Origin: Marinobacterium_D sp050908845
GTDB lineage: Bacteria > Pseudomonadota > Gammaproteobacteria > Pseudomonadales > Balneatricaceae
Direction: 5' to 3'
NCBI RefSeq assembly: GCF_050908845.1
Contig: NZ_CP194171.1
Span: 4,154,001 to 4,218,000, forward strand
Length of the DNA stretch: 64,000 nucleotides
Part shown: positions 34,754 through 43,337 of the stretch, in pieces
Layout of the letters: each line of letters begins with the position of its first letter
How positions within the stretch are numbered: the first letter of the stretch is position 1
The notes under the pieces: generated by a model
What the model saw: only the letters and a program-made list of their open reading frames with translations
What the model was told of the DNA's origin: nothing
Databases searched by the model: none
Translations under genes and position numbers: made by a program

Positions 34754-35383
34754 CTAGAAACCCCAGAACCCAGGGAAACGGTTGCGGTGGATGCCAAACA
34801 CCCAGGGCTCATCGAACCTGTCCACCTCATCGATCCAGTAACGTATTTTGAACGCATCGCCGCGCTCGGCCTCGTCCGGTGCTGCGCTGTTACGACTGAC
34901 CTCAAAATAACCGACACAGCCGAGCCGTTCATCCCCCGGCGATACGTTGACCCGGCCGGTGCCCAACCCCGTTGTTTCGTCCAGCTGCCCCCAGACATGC
35001 ATCATCGGCGAGGTATCTAACAGCATGACACCGCCGTAAACCCAGGTGTCACCCTGGACCGGTTGAACCCGGCTGAAGCGGCCATCGGCATCTATACCTG
35101 TCTCAAACGCGAGCGCCGGATCACTGCCCAGACTGACCTCCAGCCTGTCCCCGTTACGGGTCAGGCTGACCAGATCGGTGTAGGCAGCACAACGGACAGA
35201 GATCGGTCGCATCAGGCGGTCACGACCGTAATAGTGCAGCGGACCATTACGCACCAGCCCCTGCCAGGTATCGGCCTGCTGCGGACCGGCAGAAGCCTCC
35301 GGAGGTTCGTGCCAGTAGGACGGCCCGGCGCAACCTGTCAGCCACAGCGCGCTAAGCCCGACAGCCAGAATCGAAGATTTCAT
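34754..35383 (-). CDS. Lipoprotein of unknown function
   Basis: A 209-residue protein with a lipobox LTGC at residues 15-18, so it is probably lipid-anchored. The mature part is rich in Gly, Asp and aromatic residues. Two Cys pairs could form disulfides (RCAAY near residue 65; LGCVGYF near 155). The C-terminus ends FPGFWGF. I do not recognise a family. ATG at 35383 with GGGAGG upstream. No clear partner; it is convergent with the host-attachment gene. Confidence 0.75.
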   Translation of the reverse strand: MKSSILAVGLSALWLTGCAGPSYWHEPPEASAGPQQADTWQGLVRNGPLHYYGRDRLMRPISVRCAAYTDLVSLTRNGDRLEVSLGSDPALAFETGIDADGRFSRVQPVQGDTWVYGGVMLLDTSPMMHVWGQLDETTGLGTGRVNVSPGDERLGCVGYFEVSRNSAAPDEAERGDAFKIRYWIDEVDRFDEPWVFGIHRNRFPGFWGF

Positions 35384-35609
35384 TCACGCTCCTCCCTTGA
35401 TAACAGCAGGACAAGGCGTCACGACTAACACCCCGTATTAACCGGGTGCCCCGGTCAGGTCGCAACGCACTCGACCTATGCGCAGTTTCCCTAATATTAG
35501 CGTTTTTACTCTTACCTACCTGTCGCCCGCCGCTTTCATACACTCCAGCGGCTCCGCAAGACCATAAATACCCGCCACGAGCAGGTACCGGGGATCGCCA
35601 GGCACGCGC

Positions 35610-36266
35610 TCAAACCGCCTCACTGGGGAGATCACGGATCACCTGCACGAAGGTCTCTACCGGCTGACCACCGGAGACCAGGTAACGCTGATCGAAAACG
35701 ATCGCCGGCACCGAACTGACACCACGCTGCTGCCAGAGACGCTCTTCACTGCGCACCGCCTCGGCGTATTCGCCACTGTCGTAGACCCGGCCCGCCTCGG
35801 CGGCATCCAGGCTTGCCTCTGCTGCCAGCTCACACAACAGCGTCCGATCGGACGGATTGAGATTGCGGCTGAAGTAGGCCTCAAACAGTGCGAGTTTCAG
35901 TGCCAGCTGTTGGTCACGCCCCTGCTCGCCGGCCCAGTGGAGCAGACGGTGAGTATGGAAAGTATTCCACTTGCGGCTGTCGGCGCGGAAATCGAACGCG
36001 AATCCAAGCTGCGCACCACGCTCGGTGATATGAGCCTGGTTGTGCGCCACCTCCACCTCGCTCATGCCGTACTTGTGGCAGAGATAGGGTATAACCCGCT
36101 CCCCTTCCGCCGGCATATCAGGGGTCAGTTCGAACGGGTGAAAATAGATCTCTGCAGACACCTCGTCGCCAAGCTGCTGCAGCGCCTGTAGCAGGCTATG
36201 CAGGCCGATAGCACACCAGGGGCAGACAATATCGGATACGAAATCGATTCTAAGAGGTCGGCTCAT
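35610..36266 (-). CDS. FrnE/DsbA-like oxidoreductase
   Basis: A 218-residue cytosolic thioredoxin-fold protein of the FrnE (DSBA-like, COG2761) family. The N-terminal motif is DFVSDIVCPWCAIG, with a CPWC redox site. A cis-proline loop (GVSSVPAIVFD) and a closing SGGQP segment follow. Relatives include 2-hydroxychromene-2-carboxylate isomerase. There is no signal peptide. ATG at 36266. It lies 41 bases downstream of an acyltransferase gene, same strand. Confidence 0.87.
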   Translation of the reverse strand: MSRPLRIDFVSDIVCPWCAIGLHSLLQALQQLGDEVSAEIYFHPFELTPDMPAEGERVIPYLCHKYGMSEVEVAHNQAHITERGAQLGFAFDFRADSRKWNTFHTHRLLHWAGEQGRDQQLALKLALFEAYFSRNLNPSDRTLLCELAAEASLDAAEAGRVYDSGEYAEAVRSEERLWQQRGVSSVPAIVFDQRYLVSGGQPVETFVQVIRDLPSEAV

Positions 36267-36307
36267 TACGGGCTCCCGCCAGTTTAGGCCTGCTCCAGGT
36301 GGGCAGG

Positions 36308-37306
36308 TTAATGCTGCGCAGCGTAACGGCTTTTACGCCCAGGGCTCAACCACCCGAGAACCGCTTTGCGCGGCAAGCGCTGATCCAGTCTGTCGACCCC
36401 GTGCGCCAGCGCCATCAGCAGCACCAGGTATAAACCGATCGACAACGGCAGCGGCAACCCCAGCTCCTCCAGCCACACCACCAGGAACAGGAAGGGGTAA
36501 TGCAGCAGGAAGAGTGCAAAGGAGAGGTCGCTGAGATAGTGCACGGGTCGAGCCAGAAAACCAGCTTTCAGCCAGCTCCAGACAGACCCCGGCAGGATAA
36601 TCGCCAGGTAGATGCCCAGCGCAAACTCAAACAGGCGGCAGGGCGGAAACCAGTCACCGGGGCGACCCGGCATAAAACCAAACTGCCGGTATACCCAGCT
36701 TTCAACGCTGCCATATAGGCCCTCATCGACAAAGGGGACGCCCTGCTGCCCGACGTAGATCCGCGAGACAACACTGATAAGGAAGGTTGCCAGCAGCACC
36801 CGATGGGGCCAGCGTTTCAGCATCTGGTAAAGCGGCGGAAACAGCAGGTACATGACGATGATCAACGCGATAAACCAGCTCGGCGCGTTGTAGGGGCCGC
36901 CCCAGAGCCCCATCCAGGCGTAAAATCCGGTCAGGCTGCCCAGCAGATCGATGCCAAAACCGTTGGGAAACAGCACCGGCAGATCGCCGTTAAGCAGCAG
37001 ATCGCCAAGCAGGTAGCCGATCATCGCCAGCGGCACCGACAGCAGATACAGGGGATAGATACGCAGCAGCTTTTTCAGCTGGTAGGTGAGGTACCCGGTT
37101 TTCCCGGTCGAACTCGTGAGCCCCGCCAGCACGCCGGAGAGGATCAGAAACAGACTGACGCCGACGCCGCCGAGGCTCACATAATAGAAATTCTTGATAC
37201 CGAAAAAGCCGCCGGCGGAGGTACCCAGCAGCTGACCGAAATGAGCGATAAAAACCAACGCGATGGCGAAGATTCGTAACAGATCCAAAAGCACTGACCG
37301 GTTCAT
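36308..37306 (-). CDS. Membrane acyltransferase, family 3 (OafA/YrhL-like)
   Basis: A 332-residue protein with about ten hydrophobic helices. The opening RSVLLDLLRIFAIALVFIAHFGQ carries the conserved Arg and His of acyltransferase-3. Such enzymes O-acylate polysaccharides, lipopolysaccharide or small molecules. No glycosyltransferase or polysaccharide genes lie nearby, so the acceptor is unknown. ATG at 37306. Confidence 0.83.
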   Translation of the reverse strand: MNRSVLLDLLRIFAIALVFIAHFGQLLGTSAGGFFGIKNFYYVSLGGVGVSLFLILSGVLAGLTSSTGKTGYLTYQLKKLLRIYPLYLLSVPLAMIGYLLGDLLLNGDLPVLFPNGFGIDLLGSLTGFYAWMGLWGGPYNAPSWFIALIIVMYLLFPPLYQMLKRWPHRVLLATFLISVVSRIYVGQQGVPFVDEGLYGSVESWVYRQFGFMPGRPGDWFPPCRLFEFALGIYLAIILPGSVWSWLKAGFLARPVHYLSDLSFALFLLHYPFLFLVVWLEELGLPLPLSIGLYLVLLMALAHGVDRLDQRLPRKAVLGWLSPGRKSRYAAQH

Positions 37307-37423
37307 GGCGGCACCTTAGCTGGCTATCAAAAAGCGCTGTTGGGACACTGCCCTTTATACAGGCGCAATCTGACACTTCAGCGTCAGGCCCCCGGACTCC
37401 GGAGCCCACCCAACCGCCCCGGA

Positions 37424-38203
37424 TCAGATCTGGATGCTGCCAACCAGGTAGAGAACAGCCCGGCCCCGGATTTTCACCCGTTCACCGGCCAGCTCGCAGC
37501 CTACCTCTCCGCCACGCGAGGATACCTGCTTTGCGCTCAGCTTCGCCTTCTCCAATCGCGCCGCCCAGTAGGGGATCAACTGGGTAAAAGCGGAGCCGGT
37601 CACCGGGTCTTCATCGATGCCAAGCTTGGGCGCAAAGAACCGGCAGACAAAGTCATAACGCTGGGACGGCGCGGTAATGATCACGCCCCGTGCACCCAGC
37701 GAGCGCAGTTTTTCCAGATCCGGCTGCGCCCCGATCACCGCCTGCTCCCGGTCAAACACCAGCAGATAATCGTCGCCACACAAACAGGCTCGGGGTTCGA
37801 CGGAAAATGCGCTTTTCAGCGCCGGGGGCGTTTCGCAGGGCGCCGGCGTCACCGCCGGGAAATCCAGCTCCAGCCAGTCCCCCTGCCGGCTGACCTGCAG
37901 TGGTCCACTGCGCGACTGGAAGGTCACCCGTTCCGCGCCGTAGTCGAGGCAGTTGAACAGCACCCAGGCACTGGCGAGCGTGGCGTGTCCACACAGATCC
38001 ACTTCGCAGGCAGGTGTGAACCAGCGGATCTCGAAGCCGGCATCGACGGGTACAAAAAACGCGGTTTCGGCCAGGTTGTTCTCGGCCGCAATCGCCTGCA
38101 TCAACGCGTCGTCCAGCCAGTGTTCAAGAGGGCAAACCGCTGCCGGATTGCCCTCAAAGCAGCGCGATGCAAACGCATCGACCTGGTAGAGTTTGATCTC
38201 CAT
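37424..38203 (-). CDS. PhzF-family isomerase/epimerase
   Basis: A 259-residue protein with the diaminopimelate-epimerase-like double fold. Catalytic Glu is in ENNLAETAFF near residue 45. ACEVDLCGHATLASA and GIDEDPVTGSAF are further family motifs. The PhzF fold is used for many isomerisations besides phenazine synthesis; no other phenazine genes occur. ATG at 38203 follows GGGAGG by five bases, which rules out the start at 38242. Confidence 0.88.
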   Translation of the reverse strand: MEIKLYQVDAFASRCFEGNPAAVCPLEHWLDDALMQAIAAENNLAETAFFVPVDAGFEIRWFTPACEVDLCGHATLASAWVLFNCLDYGAERVTFQSRSGPLQVSRQGDWLELDFPAVTPAPCETPPALKSAFSVEPRACLCGDDYLLVFDREQAVIGAQPDLEKLRSLGARGVIITAPSQRYDFVCRFFAPKLGIDEDPVTGSAFTQLIPYWAARLEKAKLSAKQVSSRGGEVGCELAGERVKIRGRAVLYLVGSIQI

Positions 38204-38253
38204 CTTTTCCTCCCGTTTGTACGTTGCGCCCGGCGGGCGCAACGATTGCTCAA

Positions 38254-39345
38254 TCAGCTTTTGGTAGACACGAACCAGACGTTGGTCGGGTCATGCTCCA
38301 GGGTATGGCGTTCCACGGAGGCGAAACCTGCGTCATGCAGTATCCGCTCTGCGGTTTCCCAGCCCCACAGGGTACCCAACCCCTGGCCACCCTGGCCGAG
38401 CGAGATCGGCATGCAGTGGCAACAGGAGATCGCATACAGCAGCGACGCCAGCGGAAACTCCAGATTGTTTTCAAGATAGGCCGAACCGCCGATATCCTGC
38501 ATCAGGTAAACACCCCCATGACGCAGGGCCCGGTGGTAGGAGCGCACCAGTTCATCAGGATCCTTCTGATCATGCACCGCATCGAAGGATGTGATCAGGT
38601 CGAACTGCTGATCCGCACCGAAATAGGTGAGATCACGGACGCCGAAACGGATATTGCTTATACCCAGTGCCGTAACCTCCCCGCTGGCAGCGGTGATGGC
38701 ATCGTCACACAGGTCGTAACCGGTAAACCGGCTGTTGGGAAAACGGCGTGCAAGGGCGATCAACACCTTGCCGCGGCCGCAGCCGGCATCGAGCACATCA
38801 ATGCCCTGCTCCAGCCGCTCCGAAAGCCCTTCCGCCAGCGGCAGCAGGGTGTCAAAGACCTGGCTCAGAACCGTCATCGCACTATCTTCCGCCATGATCG
38901 AGTGGAAACAGGGATAGTCGCCGTAGCTTGTGCCCTCACCGGTTTCAAAGCGCTGCAGAATCGAATCCTGCACGCGGCCCAGCAACGCGATGTGCTGGCT
39001 GTAGACCGCCAGATTACCCAGTGCACCCTCCGGGGTGATACTGGCTGCATGTTCCTGTGGCAGCGAGTAGGTCCGATCCTCGGGCCGGTAGTCGATAATC
39101 CCGCCGGTCACCATGCAGGCCAGCCACTCGCGCACGTAACGCTCATTCAAATCACTGGCGGCAGCGATTTCCACGCTGGTGGATGGCGACAGCTGCGCCA
39201 TCCGCGCCAGCAGTCCGGTGCGATGTCCTATCGACAGCATTACGGAAACGGCGCCGGCATCCAGTGTTGCGACGATGCGATCGGCAAATGCATCCGCGCG
39301 TGCCTGGTCAAAGGTCGGGGGCGGGTTAATATTCAGTGTCGTCAT
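38254..39345 (-). CDS. SAM-dependent methyltransferase with a winged-helix N-terminus
   Basis: A 363-residue class I methyltransferase. The SAM-binding glycine motif is VLDAGCGRGK near residue 185, followed by the acidic FTGYDLCDD. The N-terminal half (about residues 20-100) resembles the winged-helix dimerisation domain of O-methyltransferases (TGLLARMAQL... SVEIAAASDLNERYVREWLACMV). A CYAISCCHCMP-like cluster of four cysteines lies near residue 310. It is divergent from a GlxA-type regulator, which probably controls it. The substrate is unknown. Confidence 0.85.
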   Translation of the reverse strand: MTTLNINPPPTFDQARADAFADRIVATLDAGAVSVMLSIGHRTGLLARMAQLSPSTSVEIAAASDLNERYVREWLACMVTGGIIDYRPEDRTYSLPQEHAASITPEGALGNLAVYSQHIALLGRVQDSILQRFETGEGTSYGDYPCFHSIMAEDSAMTVLSQVFDTLLPLAEGLSERLEQGIDVLDAGCGRGKVLIALARRFPNSRFTGYDLCDDAITAASGEVTALGISNIRFGVRDLTYFGADQQFDLITSFDAVHDQKDPDELVRSYHRALRHGGVYLMQDIGGSAYLENNLEFPLASLLYAISCCHCMPISLGQGGQGLGTLWGWETAERILHDAGFASVERHTLEHDPTNVWFVSTKS

Positions 39346-39383
39346 TAAGAATTACCTCTGTTTTTAGACCTGTCGTTGGAGGT

Positions 39384-39399
39384 GTGCTTTTGCAAGCAC
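39384..39399. promoter_or_regulatory. Inverted repeat upstream of the methyltransferase gene
   Basis: GTGCTT (39384-39389) and AAGCAC (39394-39399) with spacer TTGC, 39 bases from the methyltransferase start codon. Candidate operator for the adjacent AraC-type regulator, or a leader hairpin. Confidence 0.35.
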
Positions 39400-39458
39400 C
39401 GACACTGAAAAGGTACGCCCGCGCCCACTGGCCAACGAGCGTGAAAAAAGACTAAAAC

Positions 39459-39474
39459 GTGGCATTTGTGCCAC
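39459..39474. promoter_or_regulatory. Inverted repeat just before the GlxA-type regulator gene
   Basis: GTGGCA (39459-39464) and TGCCAC (39469-39474), spacer TTTG, ending nine bases before the ATG at 39484. Possible autoregulatory site or translational hairpin. Confidence 0.35.
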
Positions 39475-39483
39475 CCTGAACAG

Positions 39484-40506
39484 ATGAAGAGTTCACCCGA
39501 TATCATTGAGGTTGCACTGATTGTCGTGCCCGAAACCGCACCGGCGGCGCTCTATAGCCTGCATGAGATATTCGCCAGCGTCGGTCACGCCTGGGAGTCG
39601 ATGACGGGGCAACGAGCAGGCCAGGTGCACATGCATCCCTGGCTGGTGGCCGATACCAAAGAGGTCACCCAGTGCGCCATGGATACCCCGGTCAAACCAA
39701 CAGCAACCTTCGCATCGAATCGGCAATATGACCTGATCGTCGCCACCGACCTGCTGCTGGACACTGCTACCGATCCGCGCGGGCGCTGGCCCGGTGCCAG
39801 CCGCTGGCTGGCTCGGCAGTACGCAGGTGGCGCCCTGGTCACCTCCGTCTGCACCGGTGGCTTGCTGCTGGCCGAGGCGGGACTGCTGGATGGCCTTGAA
39901 GCCACCACCCACTGGGGCATAGCGACGCAGTTCAGAGAGTATTATCCGCGGGTGCAGCTGAAACCGGAGCGCATCCTGTCACTGACCGGCGCCAGCCATC
40001 GTATCGTCACCGCCGGTGGTGCCTCGTCCTGGATTGAGCTCGCACTCTACCTGATCGCCCACTTCTGCGGGGCCGAGGAAGCCACACGTTCATCCAAGGT
40101 CTTTCTGCTGGGCGATCGCAGTGACGGCCAGTTGCCTTTTGCCGCGATAACCCGCCCGGCGAGCCACAGCGATGCGATTATCGACCAGGTGCAGGCGTGG
40201 ATAGCCAACAATTACGAGCTGGATAATCCGGTCGAACGGATGGTGGCGCAGTCAGGCCTGGCCGAGCGCACGTTCAAACGGCGCTTCCAGGCCGCCACCG
40301 GCTACACGCCCATTGAATATGTTCAGACATTGAGAATAGAAGAGGCGAAACAGATGCTGGAGGCCACGGAGATGGGTACCGAGCAGATCGGCGCCGAGGT
40401 GGGCTACACGGATCCCGCCTCTTTCCGGCGCCTGTTCAAGCGCATGACCGGCATCACGCCGGCGCGCTACCGGCTCAAGTTCAGGCAGCTGCGACCGGGC
40501 CGTTAA
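39484..40506 (+). CDS. GlxA-family AraC-type transcriptional regulator
   Basis: A 340-residue regulator. The N-terminal domain (about residues 8-185) is DJ-1/PfpI-like, with SVCTGGLLLAEAGLLDG at the nucleophile-elbow position. The C-terminal AraC domain (about 235-335) has two helix-turn-helix units, VERMVAQSGLAERTFKRRF and TEQIGAEVGYTDPASFRRLFKR. ATG at 39484 is taken; an in-frame TTG at 39466 is possible. It is divergent from the methyltransferase and converges on the helicase gene with five bases between. Confidence 0.9.
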   Translation: MKSSPDIIEVALIVVPETAPAALYSLHEIFASVGHAWESMTGQRAGQVHMHPWLVADTKEVTQCAMDTPVKPTATFASNRQYDLIVATDLLLDTATDPRGRWPGASRWLARQYAGGALVTSVCTGGLLLAEAGLLDGLEATTHWGIATQFREYYPRVQLKPERILSLTGASHRIVTAGGASSWIELALYLIAHFCGAEEATRSSKVFLLGDRSDGQLPFAAITRPASHSDAIIDQVQAWIANNYELDNPVERMVAQSGLAERTFKRRFQAATGYTPIEYVQTLRIEEAKQMLEATEMGTEQIGAEVGYTDPASFRRLFKRMTGITPARYRLKFRQLRPGR

Positions 40507-40511
40507 GCTGG

Positions 40512-41825
40512 CTATTTCGAAAACAGCGAACGCCGGCCGGCGGAGCGGCTGGGCGCTTTCTCTTCTGTCGGTTGCGGGGCGTTTTTCGCTGCGGGCTTGG
40601 GTTTCTTGCCACCCTTGCCCGGCCTCGCTTTCGTCTTGGCTTTCGCGCCCGACTGCTTGTCCGGCAGCGCCTTGCCATCCACCAGCTTGCCGTTTTCCGC
40701 CACCGGCACCGGCTGCAGCTGCAGCGGCTTGTTGATCAGCTCCGAGATTGGCTTGAGGAAGCGACGCTCATCGGGGCCGACCAGCGAAACCGCCAGGCCT
40801 TTCTGACCGGCACGACCGGTACGGCCGATGCGGTGAACATAGTCCTGCGGCTGGTTGGGCAGATCGTAGTTGACCACCTGGGGCAGGCTTTCGATATCCA
40901 GACCGCGGGCCGCCACGTCGGTAGCCACCAGCACGCTTATGTCACCCTCGGCAAAGGCAGCCAGTGCCGCAATACGTTCACGCTGATGCTTGTCACCGTG
41001 GATCGCCAGCGCTGCGATACCGTCCGCCTGCAGCGCGGCGCAGAGCTCGTCCGCACGGCGCTTGGTGCGGGTAAATACCAACGTCTGCTGCCAGTGCGCG
41101 CCCTTGATCAGGTAGCTCAGTACATCGGCCTTGTCGGCATTATCCACGGCGTAGACCCGCTGTCTGACCTGGCTGGCGGCAGCATTGCGGGGGGCTACTT
41201 GCACCCGCTTCGGATCGTTCAGCAGCGCATCGGCCAGCACCTCCACGCTTTCGTCCAGCGTGGCAGAAAACAGCAGGGTCTGTTTCTTTTCCGGCATGAA
41301 CGCCAGCAGCGCCTTGATTTCGTTGATAAAGCCCAGATCGAGCATGCGGTCGGCCTCGTCAAAGACCAGTATTTCCAGATGCTCCAGGGTGAGCTTTTTC
41401 TGCTTCAGCATGTCGAGCAGACGGCCGGGTGTGGCCACGAGGATATCGGCGCCTCGTTTCATTTTGCGGATCTGGTTATCGAAACGTACCCCGCCATAGA
41501 TGGAGGTCACCCGCATTCCCAGCAGCTGACCGTATTCCAGGGTGTTATCGCCCACCTGGATCGCCAGCTCACGGGTCGGCACCAGCACCAGCCCGCGGAT
41601 ATCGTGGTATTCAGGATTACCCGGCTGTTTGCTCAGGCGCTCGATCATCGGCAGGGCGAAGCTGGCCGTCTTGCCGGTGCCGGTCTGCGCCTCTGCGATC
41701 AGATCATGCCCCGCCAGTACCAGCGGGATCGCCTTGGCCTGGATCGGCGTCGGTTCCCGGTAGCCCAGGGCTTCCAGCGTGGCATTGAGTTCGGGGCACA
41801 GGTTGAGATCGGCAAAGTTAGTCAC
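40512..41825 (-). CDS. rhlE: DEAD-box RNA helicase, RhlE type
   Basis: ATP-dependent RNA helicase. Q motif GYREPTPIQAKAIP, Walker A AQTGTGKT, PTRELA, DEAD, SAT, and HRIGRTGRAG follow in order. The C-terminal tail (about residues 370-437) is basic and repetitive in Lys, Pro and Ala and ends SRSAGRRSLFSK, as in RhlE-type RNA-binding tails. Length is 437. ATG at 41825. It stands downstream of the amidase gene on the same strand, with 60 bases between. Confidence 0.9.
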   Translation of the reverse strand: MTNFADLNLCPELNATLEALGYREPTPIQAKAIPLVLAGHDLIAEAQTGTGKTASFALPMIERLSKQPGNPEYHDIRGLVLVPTRELAIQVGDNTLEYGQLLGMRVTSIYGGVRFDNQIRKMKRGADILVATPGRLLDMLKQKKLTLEHLEILVFDEADRMLDLGFINEIKALLAFMPEKKQTLLFSATLDESVEVLADALLNDPKRVQVAPRNAAASQVRQRVYAVDNADKADVLSYLIKGAHWQQTLVFTRTKRRADELCAALQADGIAALAIHGDKHQRERIAALAAFAEGDISVLVATDVAARGLDIESLPQVVNYDLPNQPQDYVHRIGRTGRAGQKGLAVSLVGPDERRFLKPISELINKPLQLQPVPVAENGKLVDGKALPDKQSGAKAKTKARPGKGGKKPKPAAKNAPQPTEEKAPSRSAGRRSLFSK

Positions 41826-41885
41826 GCGCAGAAGCCCCGCATTATTGGCGATACGGCCAGAAGTTAACCGGAAAGGAAGGGCCTA

Positions 41886-43325
41886 TTATGTCACGGGGCT
41901 GGCAACCGCTCCAAGCTGCTGCCATAGCCCGGAGAACTGCGCCCCCGGATCGGTTTGCGCCTGGTAGCGTCGCGCCACTGCAAACAATGCCGGCTCCCGT
42001 CCCATCGGCGCGATCAACTGCATCCCGGCACGGGGAGCCGAGGCCTCCACCGGCAGAGGCAGGTTGATCGACGCACTGCCAACCGCATTGACCCAGCCGG
42101 TAAACACCGCGTGCCCGCGAGGCCCGACGGTTTCGCCATCGATCTGCTCCGGAAAGCGCTGTTCGGCAGGCCAGGCGGGCGCGGCAATCGACGGTGTCAG
42201 TATCGCATCCCACTCAGTGAAGATGTTGGCGATCTGCCCACGCAGCTCGTTCAACAGATCGAGTATCTGCCAAAGCTGTACCGCCGAGGCACCCGCCCCC
42301 CGCTCAGCCATGGCCTGGTATGGTTCCGAGGCCATCGCCAGCCACTGCGGATACCTTTGCGCCAACCGAGCCAAGCCGATCTCGCCAACCTGACTCCAGC
42401 ACTGATTCAGCGCTTCGAGATCGATCGGTAACGGGCCCTGCACCACCTCTATCCCCTGCGCCTCGAGCAGCGCACGTCCCTGTGCCATCGCGGTTCGGAT
42501 CTGCGGATCGACCGGGGTATCTCCGCCCAGCTGCTCAACACTCAACACCCGCCGCAACGGCGGCGATGCCTGATCCAGTTCATTTTTTGCGGTACCCGGC
42601 TTATCGGACAAGGCCAGATAAAGCAGCTCCAGATCTTCCGCACAGCGCGCTACCGGGCCCACCACCTCCATATCGAGCAGAAGCTGAGGTAAGCCTTCGC
42701 CGCGCTCAATGGCACCGATGGCCGGTTTAAAGCCAAATAGATGTGAGTGTGCCGCCGGACGGCGGATGGAGCCGCCGCCGTCGGTGCACAGTGCCAGGGG
42801 TCCGATGCCGGCGGCGACCGCCGCAACTGCACCGCCACTGGATCCACCCGGTGTCGTGGCCGGATCCCAGGGATTGCGGGTGACGCCGTAGACCGGGTTA
42901 CCGGTATAACCCTCCAGCGTAAACTCGGGCACATTGGTTTTCGCGAACAGCACGGCACCCAGTTCACGCAGCCGGGCTACCGGCCGTTCGTCGTGATCGG
43001 CGATAGCCCCGGCCAGCGCTTTGGTGCCCCAGGTACAGGGCACCCCCTTAAGCATCAGGTTGTCCTTGATGCTGATCGGAACACCATCAAGCGCACTGCA
43101 GGGCACTCCCCGCCGGTAACGTTCGCTGGCCGCTTCTGCGCTGGCAGCCGCATCCGGCGCCAGCGCCACTACGGCGTTCAGCTGCGGATTTACCGCCTCC
43201 ATACGCGCCAGCACCGATTCCAGTGCCTGCACCGGCGTCCAGCGCTGCTGTTTAAATCCTTCCACGAGCGCTGTCGCACTCAGTTGCCATAAAGGCGGTG
43301 TCATTTCGGTCAACTCCATTGGCAT
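41886..43325 (-). CDS. Amidase-signature family hydrolase
   Basis: A 479-residue Ser-Ser-Lys hydrolase. The triad is complete: Lys87 in ISIKDN, cis-Ser162 in PGGSSGG, and nucleophile Ser186 in GGGSIRRP. Members cleave amides, ureido acids or Glu-tRNA amide; this one is not part of a gatCAB set. It is the last gene of the leftward TRAP-A arm, 12 bases after the permease gene. I infer it hydrolyses the imported compound or an intermediate from the other arm. ATG at 43325; ATG at 43319 is possible. Confidence 0.88.
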   Translation of the reverse strand: MPMELTEMTPPLWQLSATALVEGFKQQRWTPVQALESVLARMEAVNPQLNAVVALAPDAAASAEAASERYRRGVPCSALDGVPISIKDNLMLKGVPCTWGTKALAGAIADHDERPVARLRELGAVLFAKTNVPEFTLEGYTGNPVYGVTRNPWDPATTPGGSSGGAVAAVAAGIGPLALCTDGGGSIRRPAAHSHLFGFKPAIGAIERGEGLPQLLLDMEVVGPVARCAEDLELLYLALSDKPGTAKNELDQASPPLRRVLSVEQLGGDTPVDPQIRTAMAQGRALLEAQGIEVVQGPLPIDLEALNQCWSQVGEIGLARLAQRYPQWLAMASEPYQAMAERGAGASAVQLWQILDLLNELRGQIANIFTEWDAILTPSIAAPAWPAEQRFPEQIDGETVGPRGHAVFTGWVNAVGSASINLPLPVEASAPRAGMQLIAPMGREPALFAVARRYQAQTDPGAQFSGLWQQLGAVASPVT

Positions 43326-43337
43326 GCTCTTTAGCGC

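Noticed and set aside
40572..41867. 431-codon frame antisense to the RhlE-type helicase
   Set aside because: The opposite strand encodes an intact DEAD-box helicase with all motifs.
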